A DNA stretch of 25,871 nucleotides from Cloacimonetes bacterium UBA5456 (GCA_002427325.1 DIQS01000035.1:10582-36452); one strand, 5' to 3'; shown: positions 1-8,045, counted from the stretch's first letter. The notes: generated by a model not told the origin, from the letters alone. Made by a program: numbers and translations.

Positions 1-264
1 ACTATAGGTTTTCAATCCTGAGATAGACCAAAACCTCCTACTATCTATAGGGGGCCAAAATCGAAAAACGGTGACAAAATGAGCAACTATTTTTCGGTCA
101 ATCGCGTAAGTGCTTCAAAAATGAAGCCTGAAATAATCTTGAAAAAGATATTAAGCATAACCATGTTATGTAAACCTGCATAGTTTTTATTAACTTAGCT
201 TTTACTTTATTAGTTATCTGCTTGATTGTTTTAATGATAGAATGACTATTTTTATATGAGCAAT
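1..264. other. Non-coding, AT-rich left edge
   Basis: I see no convincing gene here. There is a weak inverted repeat (CGAAAAA at 62-68, TTTTTCG at 90-96, 21-bp spacer) and scattered AT-rich sequence. It lies beyond the terminator of the caspase-like gene and could be the start of an intergenic region that continues outside the window. Confidence 0.5.
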
Positions 265-289
265 AAAAAAAGCCGGAACAAGCCGGCTT
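265..289 (-). terminator. Rho-independent terminator of the caspase-like gene
   Basis: A 7-bp perfect stem (AAGCCGG at 270-276 with CCGGCTT at 283-289, 6-nt loop) is followed, on the minus strand, by a run of seven T residues (265-271). It lies 27 bp after the stop codon of the caspase-like gene, the expected place for the end of that transcript. Confidence 0.85.
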
Positions 290-315
290 AAATTGTGATA
301 TTGAACAAAGATCAG

Positions 316-1110
316 CTAAAAGTTATAGCTTCCTCCGCCATCGAGCCCACGATATAGCGGCATATGGAAACGATATTTCAGATTTTGGATAGGCTCCCAG
401 AAAGTGAAAGGCGCCCTAAGATTACCTTGGAAATAGGGCACTTGCTTACCATTACTATATTCTTTCACTTCCGTTTGCACGAGATTCAAGAGATCGTGGA
501 AATCCCGCATATCATTACCCATAAACTTCATCAAAGAGTGGGTGAATATGCTATAGCGAACCCCTTGTGATGTAAGGTGTTTACCCACCTGCTGCGCCAT
601 CGCAAAACCCTGATTATCCCCAAGCTTTTGGATAGGAGCAAGCCCACTATCGGCAGCACAAAGTGATTTGAAGAAACCCTTTGGCAACTGCCTACTTTCG
701 AGGAACATGAAGGAATAGTCCGCCCGCGTAAGCGCCTCAAGCACCACATCAACGCTGATCAACTTATCGTCGAGATTCTTGATTTTGTTTTCACTAAACG
801 GAATAAGATAGTTTTTACCCGACACCTGCTTGGTATATCCGGCATAATAGAAAACAGCGACATCATGACTTTTCAGTCCTTTTTTGAATTCATTGATCGC
901 CTGATACATCTCCTCATAGCCGAGGTCTTTATGCAAAGTCACCTGATAATCCATGACTGCAAAGGCATCAGCCACTAATTGCGCATCGTTTAACGAGGTT
1001 GAAAGCTCATTTCCGCCATAGCCACTATTGCCGATGACCAAAGCCTGTCTTTGGGCAAAAGCGCCTACGCTTACCATGAGAATCAACAAGATAATTGCAT
1101 ACCTTTTCAT
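316..1110 (-). CDS. Secreted caspase-like (peptidase C14 fold) protein, catalytic dyad lost
   Basis: 264 aa. Residues 1-19 form a Sec signal peptide (MKRY..., cleavage likely after AFA), so the protein is exported. The mature part has the caspase/metacaspase p20 pattern: RQALVIGNSGYG at the first strand, an LNDA motif, then FYYAGYTKQVSGKNYLIP. In active family members the YYAG is followed by the catalytic His (YYAGHG); here that position is Tyr92. The later LDAC(R) block with the catalytic Cys reads FLESR, giving Ser139. Both catalytic residues are therefore absent, so a binding or regulatory pseudoenzyme is likely (inference). I chose the ATG at 1110 over the upstream in-frame TTG because GGGAG lies 5 bases before it and the signal peptide starts there. 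It is the last gene before a terminator, 141 bp after the PASTA gene. Confidence 0.8.
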   Translation of the reverse strand: MKRYAIILLILMVSVGAFAQRQALVIGNSGYGGNELSTSLNDAQLVADAFAVMDYQVTLHKDLGYEEMYQAINEFKKGLKSHDVAVFYYAGYTKQVSGKNYLIPFSENKIKNLDDKLISVDVVLEALTRADYSFMFLESRQLPKGFFKSLCAADSGLAPIQKLGDNQGFAMAQQVGKHLTSQGVRYSIFTHSLMKFMGNDMRDFHDLLNLVQTEVKEYSNGKQVPYFQGNLRAPFTFWEPIQNLKYRFHMPLYRGLDGGGSYNF

Positions 1111-1217
1111 TTCTTCTCCCAATTTATCTTTAATTTGTGTTCATGATTTCACATCCCATCCAAGACACGAAACAAAATTTTCCAAAACGATTCATCACTT
1201 TCTATGATACATTTAAG

Positions 1218-1241
1218 AACCTTGCTTTCACTGCAAAGGTT
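1218..1241 (-). terminator. Weak hairpin after the PASTA gene, possible terminator
   Basis: The minus strand reads AACCTTTGC, a 7-nt loop, then GCAAGGTT, pairing with one bulged base, about 10 bp after the PASTA stop codon. Only a short, mixed U tract follows (CTTAAAT), so termination here would be partial at best. Nothing else is visible in the 141-bp gap to the caspase-like gene. Confidence 0.3.
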
Positions 1242-1251
1242 ATAACACACT

Positions 1252-1848
1252 CTACCAATTAAAGAGACTGCGCCAGCCTCCAGAGCTCTGGTTTTCGACC
1301 TCAAGGCTATCCGGCAAGGGCTCTTCACCACGACTGAGAGTAAGCCGCACGATTGTTTTGCGTTCCACCTTACTATTCGGATATGGATTTGAGCGGATCA
1401 CAGCATCTCGCTCCACGCTGTTACTATATACAGAATCGACAATTGCGCTCCTTAGATCATTATTTCTAAGGCTGATCATCGCTTCTTGATAGTTCATTTC
1501 CAAGACATTCGGCACAGCCACGAGGCGACTGCCCTTACTCACTGTAAGATATACAGTTCCATCTGCTCTAATTTTAGTTTCGGGCAAGGGAGATTGTTCC
1601 AAGACTGTATGTTCTTTAAAGCTTTCGCTAAAGAGAGAATCCCGCACGACCACATGAAGTTTTGATTCTTGCAGAATGCGTTTTGCTGTCATGAGCTCTT
1701 TGCCCACCACCTCAGGAGTCGCGATGATATCCGGTCTGCCAAAGACAATCGGCAAGACCACCTTGCTAAAGAGGAAAGCAGTGATAAAGATCACCCCGAT
1801 CCCTATCCCTATGGTATAAAGCCATTTCTGGGTTGTATTCTTACTCAT
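1252..1848 (-). CDS. Membrane-anchored protein with two PASTA domains
   Basis: 198 aa. A short cytoplasmic N-terminus is followed by one hydrophobic segment (about residues 10-36) and two PASTA repeats outside the membrane (about 41-106 and 108-174). Each repeat shows the usual VPxVxG(K)xxxxAxxxL ... xxSPxPxxKxxxxxxVxLxxSxG pattern. PASTA domains bind peptidoglycan fragments or lipid-linked precursors and normally sit on PrkC/Stk kinases or penicillin-binding proteins; neither catalytic domain is present here. The gene starts 14 bp after rsmB with GAGGT 7 bases before the ATG, so it is probably co-transcribed. In Firmicutes a PASTA kinase gene is often found shortly after rsmB, so this may be a kinase-less counterpart (inference). 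Its role may be cell-wall sensing or cell division. Confidence 0.85.
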   Translation of the reverse strand: MSKNTTQKWLYTIGIGIGVIFITAFLFSKVVLPIVFGRPDIIATPEVVGKELMTAKRILQESKLHVVVRDSLFSESFKEHTVLEQSPLPETKIRADGTVYLTVSKGSRLVAVPNVLEMNYQEAMISLRNNDLRSAIVDSVYSNSVERDAVIRSNPYPNSKVERKTIVRLTLSRGEEPLPDSLEVENQSSGGWRSLFNW

Positions 1849-1862
1849 CTAAAGACCTCAAC

Positions 1863-3179
1863 TTAAATAGATTTCATGAGCTTGGCCGCGAAAGCCCCAT
1901 CCATGAAGTGTTTAAACGGAATCGTCTTCAAAAACCCATCTTCCGTATATTGTTTAGGAATATATTTTTCAGCCGGCTCCAAAGAGAACTTAGAATTTCG
2001 ACTGAGGAATGCTTTGATTTGATGCTCATTCTCCTCCGGATTCATGGTGCAGGTGGAATAGACCATATAGCCGCCAGGTTTCACGAAGTTTGCTGCATAG
2101 TCCAAAGCCTTAGCCTGCAATTTAACAAGCTCTTTAATATCACTGTGATTTTGCCAACGAAGGTCTGCTTTGCGCGAAAATACGCCCCAGCCGGAACATG
2201 GCGCATCCACGAGAACCCGATCAAATGCCGGAGCAAGAGGACCATATTTCAGTGCATCGGTTGTGACTAAAATGATATTATTAAGCTGTAATCTATCCGC
2301 CGCCTGCTTGAGCATTTTCATCTTTTTGGGAGACTTATCCACTGCCACCACCTCTCCGGTATTTTGCATGATTTCAGAGATATAGGTGCACTTACCTCCC
2401 GGAGCGGCAAAGAGATCCAAGACCGATTGATCCGCTTTGGGATCCAATAGTTCCACCACCATCGCTGCTGAGGTGTCCTGCACGGTGAAATAGCCCTCAG
2501 AGAAGGCAACTTCTTCGAGAACCTCCGCACCTTGAGTGGTGTGGAACATCATCTCACTCGCCTCACAGGGAATAATCTCTATCTCCCTACGTGCAAAATA
2601 GTTCTGCAATTTCTTCGCTGTTGTTGCCACGGAGTTCACCCTGATATGCAACTCAGGATTTTCATTGAAGTGCATCGCCAAATATTCGGTGTCTTCCTCA
2701 CCCCAGAGCGAGAGCCAAGTCTTGACCAATTCAATGGGATAGGAGTGTTCATTTGCGATGCGCTCGGCAGGGTCTTCGGGATAGACGACTTTGTCTTCGC
2801 GCTGATATTCACGCAAAACAGCATTGACAAAATCCCCCACCACCGGCGAAAGCTGTTTCTTTGCCAGTTCCACCGTTTCATGCACTGCCGCATGAGGCGG
2901 AATGCTATCCAAATAGATGAGCTGATATAGCCCTAAATATAGCATTACCTTGATTTTAATGTCGGTATCTTGATACTTTTCAGGATCGGTATAAAATGAG
3001 AGAATATATTCGAGTTTTTGCTTTTTCTTGATAACGCCTTTCACGATTGCATAAAAAAGCCCTATATCTTCGCCTTCTTTCTTCAGTTTTCCGGCACGTT
3101 GATTGAGCAGAGTATCCGAAAACTCTCCCCCTCTCAGCACTCTCAGGATGGTGTTATATGCTTCTAAACGGAAGTTCAT
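1863..3179 (-). CDS. rsmB: 16S rRNA (cytosine-5) methyltransferase RsmB
   Basis: 438 aa, the usual family length. It transfers a methyl group from S-adenosylmethionine to C5 of a cytosine in 16S rRNA (C967 in E. coli numbering). Residues 1-140 are the NusB-like RNA-binding domain (AYNTILRVLRGG, then LGLYQLIYLD and HAAVHETVELAKK). Residues 230-438 are the Rossmann methyltransferase domain: the SAM loop LDLFAAPGGKCTY (254-266), DAPCSGWG with Cys328, and STCTMNPEENE with the nucleophile-type Cys377. The ATG overlaps the ruvA stop by 4 bp (ATGA), which indicates translational coupling. It is followed after 14 bp by the PASTA gene. Both conserved Cys are present, so the enzyme should be active. 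Confidence 0.95.
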   Translation of the reverse strand: MNFRLEAYNTILRVLRGGEFSDTLLNQRAGKLKKEGEDIGLFYAIVKGVIKKKQKLEYILSFYTDPEKYQDTDIKIKVMLYLGLYQLIYLDSIPPHAAVHETVELAKKQLSPVVGDFVNAVLREYQREDKVVYPEDPAERIANEHSYPIELVKTWLSLWGEEDTEYLAMHFNENPELHIRVNSVATTAKKLQNYFARREIEIIPCEASEMMFHTTQGAEVLEEVAFSEGYFTVQDTSAAMVVELLDPKADQSVLDLFAAPGGKCTYISEIMQNTGEVVAVDKSPKKMKMLKQAADRLQLNNIILVTTDALKYGPLAPAFDRVLVDAPCSGWGVFSRKADLRWQNHSDIKELVKLQAKALDYAANFVKPGGYMVYSTCTMNPEENEHQIKAFLSRNSKFSLEPAEKYIPKQYTEDGFLKTIPFKHFMDGAFAAKLMKSI

Positions 3180-3778
3180 TTCGCCCTCTGATACAGCCTT
3201 TTAATCAGTTCTTTGATGAGCCGTTCGGCAGGCATGGAAAGCTCTTCTTCAGTAAGCAATTTCAGCTCTTTTTGGATGGCTTGTAAATTGAAGCCCAGCG
3301 CCACGAGTGCGTCCTCTGTCTCTTGCAGAGCGCCTTCGCTAAACGAAAGATCAGAAGCGTCAAGATGCTCCATGAGATGATGCACCTTGTCTTTGAGTTC
3401 GATGATGATGCGCTGTGCCGTCTTTTTGCCAATGCCCGGAACTCTGGTGAGAAGTGCCTCCTCAGAGCTGCGAACGCTGCGGATAAAGGCAGAAACGCTG
3501 AGCGTGGAAAGCACCGAGATTGCGATCTTGGGTCCTATGCCACTTACTTTATTGAGCAAAACAAAAAGCTCCTTTTCCGCATAGCTGGCAAATCCAAAAA
3601 CGCGCATATCGTCTTGTGTGATATTAAGATGCGTATATAGGCTGCACTCCGAGCCCACCCTGGGTAAGACCTCGAAAGTGGATACAGGAATGAGTATCTC
3701 CCAACCCACTCCACCGGTTTCGATGACCGCCAAGATCGGGCTTTTGTGAGCAAGAATCCCTTTAAGATAATATATCAT
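3176..3778 (-). CDS. ruvA: Holliday junction branch migration protein RuvA
   Basis: 200 aa. RuvA binds four-way junctions as a tetramer and loads the RuvB motor. The N-terminal OB fold begins MIYYLKG; two helix-hairpin-helix motifs follow (KVSGIGPKIA around 77-86 and RVPGIGKKTA at 112-121), then a flexible linker and the C-terminal domain III that contacts RuvB (about 150-200). I chose the ATG at 3778, not the one 15 bp upstream, because family members start with MI.xLxG and because this ATG overlaps the ruvC stop by exactly 4 bp (ATGA). ruvB, the partner, is not in this window; rsmB takes its usual place downstream. Confidence 0.95.
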   Translation of the reverse strand: MIYYLKGILAHKSPILAVIETGGVGWEILIPVSTFEVLPRVGSECSLYTHLNITQDDMRVFGFASYAEKELFVLLNKVSGIGPKIAISVLSTLSVSAFIRSVRSSEEALLTRVPGIGKKTAQRIIIELKDKVHHLMEHLDASDLSFSEGALQETEDALVALGFNLQAIQKELKLLTEEELSMPAERLIKELIKRLYQRAK

Positions 3779-4260
3779 TGCAATGCATCCCATTTAATTC
3801 TGTTAAAGTGAGCCGTTGCAACCGCCAAGGCATCGTAAGCATCGTCTCTTTTATCGCTGGCTTCGAGTTTATAGAGCTTGTCGATCATATATCGAACTTG
3901 ATCTTTATCGGCATTCCCATTCCCCACCACCGCTTTTTTGACTTCGCGAGGGCTATATTCAAAGATGGGAATCCCCTTTTGAGCCAGCGCCAAGAGAATC
4001 ACCCCGCGAGCGTGTCCAAGAGTGAATACGCTGCGGATATGCTTCTGAAAAAACATCGATTCTATGGCAGCACAATCAGGCTGATATTCTTCTAAAACTT
4101 TGCTGATCTCACTGTGGAGCAAGACCAATCTCTCACCCAAATCGGAGACGCGGGTCACGTCAATAACGTCGCAACCCGCGGCTATAACTTTGTTCGCTTG
4201 GGTTTGGATCAGACCATAGCCGCAATAGCGACTGCCGGGATCAATACCCACGATTATCAT
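3775..4260 (-). CDS. ruvC: Crossover junction endodeoxyribonuclease RuvC
   Basis: 161 aa. RuvC is a dimeric RNase H-fold resolvase that cuts Holliday junctions symmetrically. The four metal-binding acidic residues are in place: Asp7 in GIDPG, Glu67 in AIES, and Asp140/Asp143 in the DAYDALAVA helix. Length matches the family. It lies 9 bp after yebC and overlaps ruvA by 4 bp, giving the common yebC-ruvC-ruvA order. No clear Shine-Dalgarno precedes the ATG, so translation may depend on coupling to yebC. Confidence 0.96.
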   Translation of the reverse strand: MIIVGIDPGSRYCGYGLIQTQANKVIAAGCDVIDVTRVSDLGERLVLLHSEISKVLEEYQPDCAAIESMFFQKHIRSVFTLGHARGVILLALAQKGIPIFEYSPREVKKAVVGNGNADKDQVRYMIDKLYKLEASDKRDDAYDALAVATAHFNRIKWDALQ

Positions 4261-4269
4261 AGTGGGATA

Positions 4270-5019
4270 TTATTCCGCTGCAAGCCTTTCCATAACTTCG
4301 TCAGACAATTCAAAATTGGCATAAACTTTTTGAACGTCGTCCAAATCTTCAAGCATATCTATGAGTTTGAGCAACTTTTCGGCAACGTCGTCGGCATTGA
4401 TAGTATTCTTCGGAACGCGGGTGAGTGTGGCTTCTTCCACCTGATATCCCGCCGCTTCGAAACTACTAAGGACGGTGTGGAACTCACCGGGAGCGGTATA
4501 AATCTCAAAATATTCCTCTTCGGTGACCACGTCATCGGCGCCGGCTTCGAGGGCTTCCATAAAGAATTCCTCTTCGTCTTTGCCTTCGCGCGGCACTTGG
4601 AAATAGCCTTTGAGATCAAAGTTCCAAGACACAGCACCCGTCTCGGCAAGGTTTCCGCCAAACTTAGAAAACATGTGGCGAATCTCTGAGACTGTGCGAT
4701 TTTTGTTGTCGGTCATGGTTTCCACCACGATTCCAACCCCATTGTGTCCATAGCCTTCATAGGTGATTTCTTCATAGCTCACGCCTTCCAGATCACCGGT
4801 GCCGCGTTTGATGGCGCGCTCGATGTTATCTCTGGGCATGTTTGCGCCTCGAGCTGCCAACATCGCCGTTCTTAGCCGTGGGTTTGTATCGGGGTCTCCC
4901 CCACCCAGCTTAGCGGCAAGGATTATCTCCTTGGTTATGCGCGTATAGAGTTTCCCGCGCTTGGCGTCTGTGGCTGCCTTTTTATGCTTAATTGAACTCC
5001 ATTTATTATGTCCAGCCAT
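4270..5019 (-). CDS. yebC: YebC/TACO1-family translational regulator
   Basis: 249 aa, full length. It starts with the family hallmark MAGHNKWSSIKHKKAATDAK and continues with LYTRITKEIILAAK, GGDPDTNPRLR, MPRDNIERAIKRG and YEGYGHNGVGI, which together define the three-domain YebC fold. Such proteins have long been annotated as transcriptional regulators, and several members act on the ribosome to relieve stalling at proline-rich stretches. The C-terminus is acidic (MLEDLDDVQKVYANFE). GAGAGG lies 8 bases before the ATG. The gene begins 18 bp after an EF-G-like gene, a pairing that fits a role in translation. Confidence 0.95.
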   Translation of the reverse strand: MAGHNKWSSIKHKKAATDAKRGKLYTRITKEIILAAKLGGGDPDTNPRLRTAMLAARGANMPRDNIERAIKRGTGDLEGVSYEEITYEGYGHNGVGIVVETMTDNKNRTVSEIRHMFSKFGGNLAETGAVSWNFDLKGYFQVPREGKDEEEFFMEALEAGADDVVTEEEYFEIYTAPGEFHTVLSSFEAAGYQVEEATLTRVPKNTINADDVAEKLLKLIDMLEDLDDVQKVYANFELSDEVMERLAAE

Positions 5020-5037
5020 TTCAAAACCTCTCTTTGT

Positions 5038-7095
5038 TTACTGAACGTCGTCGTCCTGCCAGGCTGCAATAACTCTCTGAGCCACGTCTTCCGGGACTCT
5101 TTCATAGTGAGAAAATTCTTGAGTAAAGCGACCACGTCCCTGAGTGAATGACTTCAGAGCAGGGTAGTAGTTATACATTTCTACGACAGGCATTTGCGCG
5201 CTCAAATATTGTTTTTTGCCTTTTTGCTCCATTCCCATGATGCGACCTCTACGCGTGGAGATATCGCCCATCACATCACCCATATATTCACTGGGAACGA
5301 TGATGACGAGATCGTGTATAGGCTCGAGCAAAATCGGTTTACATTTCTTAAAACCTTCTTTAAGAGCCATGGAGGAAGCGATCTTGAAAGCCATTTCAGA
5401 GCTATCGACATCGTGATAGCTGCCGTAATAGACTTCTACTGCCGTATCAACAACTTGATAGCCGGCGATGATTCCTTTTTCCATGGTCTCAACCAAGCCT
5501 TTTTCGATGGCAGGAATGAAGTTTGAGGGGATCACTCCACCAACGATGGCGTTTATAAACTGGAAGCCTTCACCACGTTCGGTGGGCTTAATTCTGAAAT
5601 ATACTTCTCCATATTGTCCACGACCGCCGGATTGTTTTTTGTGACGATATTGGCTCTCGGCACCTGTAGTGATGGTTTCTTTGTAAGGAATACGCGGAGT
5701 TTGGAGCTCAGCTTCTACTTTATAGCGATTTTTGAGCTTTTTGATCACGAGCTGAAGCTGCTGTTCGCCCATACCGGCAAGAACGTTTTCATGAGTTGCG
5801 GCGTTGAGTTCATAGCGCAAGGTGCTGTCTTCGGCGATCACTCTCTGCAAGCTGGAGCCGATCTTGTCTTCGTCGCTCTGATTCACAGCCTTGATGGCTT
5901 GCCATGTAGTGGCAGGCGGAAGCTCGACGGGGATGAGTGAATGGCGAGCATTTGCGGCAACGATGCTATTCATCACGCGTGCGCTTTTGAGTTTCACCAA
6001 TGCACCGATCTCTCCGGCTCTGATTTCAGATGTATCATGTCTGTTTTTGCCAAGCATATAATACATATTACCGGCTTTGTCTTTGGTCTCACGTTCGGGA
6101 ACGTAGAATTCAGTTCCGCTCTTGAGATTGCCGGAGAACATTCTCACTAAGGCAAATTCGCCCATGCTGGGATCTGCATAGAGCTTGAACATATAGCCCA
6201 AAAGCTCGCCGCTGGGGCTGCAGACAAAGTCTTTTGTATTTTCGCCTTCGAGGAGCTGCATATCTTTGCAATCTTCCGGAGAAGGAAGATAGTCGATCAC
6301 GGCTTGCAAGAAAGCAAGGACGCCTGCGCCGGTTCCGGCTGAGCACACAAAAGCAGGAGTAAGCTCACCATTACCGATGGCTTTTTTCATGCCTTTGATA
6401 AGGTTCTCTTCACTCAGCTCCATGTTTTCTAAAAATTCATTGAGCAGCTCTTCATCGGTTTCAGCAACGGATTCCATGAGCTGTAAACGGGCATCTTCCA
6501 CCATGTCTGCCATATCGGCGGGAATTTCACCTTCGCCTGATGCGGTGATTGCTTTTTGCTTGATGATATCCACAACGCCTTCAAATCCACCTTCTTTACC
6601 GATGGGAAGATGAACTTTCACAGGATTTAATCCGGCGTTTTCATGGATGGATTCGAGGGTCTTGTCATAATCGGCATGTTCGTTATCCATGCGGTTTACG
6701 AGGATGACTCTGCCTTTCTTTTTGCCTTCTAATTGTTCGAGAGCCAGCTCGAGGCCGACTTCAAAACCGCCGGTTGCATTGGCAACCACGACCACGTTTT
6801 CCACGGCGGGAATTGCCACCACGGTGTCGCCCACAAAGTCAGGGGCACCGGGTGCGTCCAATATATTGATTCTATGATCTTTAAAGTCCACATAGCCGAT
6901 AGAAAGGCCTAAGGATGATTTTCTGGCAATTTCCTCCGGATCAAAGTCCAAAACTGTGTTTCCTTCGTCAATCTTACCCAAACGGTTGCTCGTTTTGGTG
7001 AGATGGAAAATTTGTTCTGCCAGGCTGGTCTTGCCGGAGCCACTTGAGCCGACAAGCATTAGATTTCGTAACTTATTCATTGAGTAGTCTTTCAT
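5038..7095 (-). CDS. Elongation factor G-like GTPase (EF-G paralogue type)
   Basis: 685 aa, with all EF-G domains. The G domain has the P-loop GSSGSGKT (16-23), LDAPGAPDF in place of the canonical DTPGHVDF (Ala84 where the GTPase-activating His is expected) and NRMD (134-137) in place of NKMD. Domain II follows (GYMFKLYADPSMGEFALVRMFSG), then domains III-V; domain IV has GGRGQYGEVYFRIKP and the C-terminus GRGRFTQEFSHYERVP. These deviations are typical of the EF-G-2 / EF-G-like subfamily rather than of the main translocase, whose gene normally sits with the rpsL-rpsG operon. I chose the ATG at 7095 because AGGA lies 7 bases upstream; the ATG at 7107 has no ribosome site. Its exact function is not settled from sequence. 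Confidence 0.9.
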   Translation of the reverse strand: MKDYSMNKLRNLMLVGSSGSGKTSLAEQIFHLTKTSNRLGKIDEGNTVLDFDPEEIARKSSLGLSIGYVDFKDHRINILDAPGAPDFVGDTVVAIPAVENVVVVANATGGFEVGLELALEQLEGKKKGRVILVNRMDNEHADYDKTLESIHENAGLNPVKVHLPIGKEGGFEGVVDIIKQKAITASGEGEIPADMADMVEDARLQLMESVAETDEELLNEFLENMELSEENLIKGMKKAIGNGELTPAFVCSAGTGAGVLAFLQAVIDYLPSPEDCKDMQLLEGENTKDFVCSPSGELLGYMFKLYADPSMGEFALVRMFSGNLKSGTEFYVPERETKDKAGNMYYMLGKNRHDTSEIRAGEIGALVKLKSARVMNSIVAANARHSLIPVELPPATTWQAIKAVNQSDEDKIGSSLQRVIAEDSTLRYELNAATHENVLAGMGEQQLQLVIKKLKNRYKVEAELQTPRIPYKETITTGAESQYRHKKQSGGRGQYGEVYFRIKPTERGEGFQFINAIVGGVIPSNFIPAIEKGLVETMEKGIIAGYQVVDTAVEVYYGSYHDVDSSEMAFKIASSMALKEGFKKCKPILLEPIHDLVIIVPSEYMGDVMGDISTRRGRIMGMEQKGKKQYLSAQMPVVEMYNYYPALKSFTQGRGRFTQEFSHYERVPEDVAQRVIAAWQDDDVQ

Positions 7096-7122
7096 GTTTT
7101 TCCTCATCTATTAATGTCATAA

Positions 7123-7151
7123 TTTATGCGTTTTTGTTCCTTTATGGACAA
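7123..7151 (-). promoter_or_regulatory. Possible sigma70-type promoter for the EF-G-yebC-ruv operon
   Basis: On the minus strand TTGTCC (7146-7151) and CATAAA (7123-7128) are 17 bp apart, each matching four of six consensus bases. The start would lie about 20-25 bases before the chosen ATG. A better -35 (TTGACA, 7173-7178) lies upstream but has only AAGATT at the right distance. Either could serve. Confidence 0.35.
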
Positions 7152-7370
7152 TCTTTTTCATAGCTTGATAGGTGTCAATGCTTTTATTTCAATTTATTGA
7201 TAGATAATGTGAAAAGGGCGTCCCGCGACAACCCCTTTGCACACTTTAGACAACCCATTTGAAAACATTCAACTGATCACACCAAAAAACATAAGACAGA
7301 ATACAACGTCACCAACAATAAACAATACTTAAACGCCGTCAAACACTTACTCCAAGACAAGCACAAACAG
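7152..7370. other. Intergenic region with an open upstream extension of the 166-aa gene
   Basis: The left part is the upstream region of the EF-G operon. From 7263 to 7370 the plus frame of the next gene is open and reads like protein (for example YLNAVKHLLQDKHKQ just before the ATG), but it contains no ATG, GTG or TTG and is closed by TGA at 7260-7262. Around 7212-7240 lies a GC-richer patch with AAAGGG and CCCTTT half-sites. Confidence 0.4.
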
Positions 7371-7871
7371 ATGGCTCTCGCGATCTCGCCCAGAGACGGA
7401 ACCCTCACCCTCTACGTTTGGAATCCAAAAGTAAAAATCATTGATAATGTAGAAAAACACGACTTCGCCGTCTTTAGCCTTGACGATAATATCCTCAAAA
7501 CTTTACATGCAAAAAGCATAATAGATATAGAAAAGAACTTTGATCCAAAAACATGCGGTAAAATCATGTTTTTAACCGACCAATACACATCAAAAGGAGC
7601 TAACATGGTAGGAGAACACTGCGTCAAAAACTATGAATACATCATAGATTACCTCGAAACAGATGATTCAACAGATATCCAAGAAATCTATTCAAGACAA
7701 ACCTTTGAAAAAGAATGGGACACCATCCCTGAACACCTCAAAAAGCGCATCCTTGCAGTCGATGCCATAGTCTTAGAACACCATGCCGACGACTTCGATT
7801 ACCAAATATTCAAAGACTACATCAAGATGATCCGAAACAGACAAAACATCGAAAAAGAGAGGCAAAACTAA
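7371..7871 (+). CDS. Hypothetical protein, possibly 5'-truncated
   Basis: 166 aa from the first ATG. I do not recognise the family. It is soluble-looking and charged, with an Asp/Lys-rich central part and a helical, basic C-terminus (IFKDYIKMIRNRQNIEKERQ). There is no signal peptide or membrane segment. No Shine-Dalgarno is seen before the ATG, and the reading frame stays open for 36 codons further upstream with protein-like content but no start codon, so the 5' end may have been lost or shifted. Codons are A-ending and more AT-rich than in the neighbouring housekeeping genes, which suggests acquired DNA. Its 3' end faces the 47-aa gene on the other strand, 13 bp away. Confidence 0.55.
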   Translation: MALAISPRDGTLTLYVWNPKVKIIDNVEKHDFAVFSLDDNILKTLHAKSIIDIEKNFDPKTCGKIMFLTDQYTSKGANMVGEHCVKNYEYIIDYLETDDSTDIQEIYSRQTFEKEWDTIPEHLKKRILAVDAIVLEHHADDFDYQIFKDYIKMIRNRQNIEKERQN

Positions 7872-7884
7872 TAAAACTAAGAAT

Positions 7885-8028
7885 TTACCAGTCAAATACA
7901 CACAACTTCACCGAAGGGATATCAATATCCACAGGAATATCATATTTCTTCCCGATCTGGGCTATCAGTTGTTGCAACTCTTCTTTGCCTTTAAATTCCA
8001 GTTTTACAATAAGCTTTGAACTTTCCAT
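7885..8028 (-). CDS. Small hypothetical protein (47 aa)
   Basis: The 47-aa product begins MESSKLIVKLEF and ends VKLCVFDW. The pattern suggests a strand, an amphipathic helix (KGKEELQQLIAQIGKKY) and a second strand (IPVDIDIPSVKL). AAGG lies 9 bases before this ATG, while an in-frame ATG six bases upstream is too close to it, so I chose the second. I do not recognise a family. It is divergent from the 42-aa membrane peptide, with 58 bp between the start codons, and convergent with the 166-aa gene. Confidence 0.55.
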   Translation of the reverse strand: MESSKLIVKLEFKGKEELQQLIAQIGKKYDIPVDIDIPSVKLCVFDW

Positions 8029-8045
8029 TTGCATATCCTTATAAT
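8016..8045 (+). promoter_or_regulatory. Probable sigma70-type promoter for the 42-aa membrane peptide
   Basis: TTGAAC (8016-8021) and a perfect TATAAT (8040-8045) are separated by 18 bp. The transcript would start near 8052 and give a leader of about 35 nt ending in AAGGAG before the 42-aa gene. The -35 half lies inside the 5' end of the oppositely oriented 47-aa gene, so the two genes share regulatory DNA. Confidence 0.45.

Noticed and set aside
62..96. Inverted repeat CGAAAAA / TTTTTCG
   Set aside because: Only 7 bp with a 21-bp spacer in AT-rich DNA; expected by chance.
1111..1122. In-frame TTG as start of the caspase-like gene
   Set aside because: It would place four residues before the signal peptide and destroy the GGGAG ribosome site that serves the ATG at 1110.
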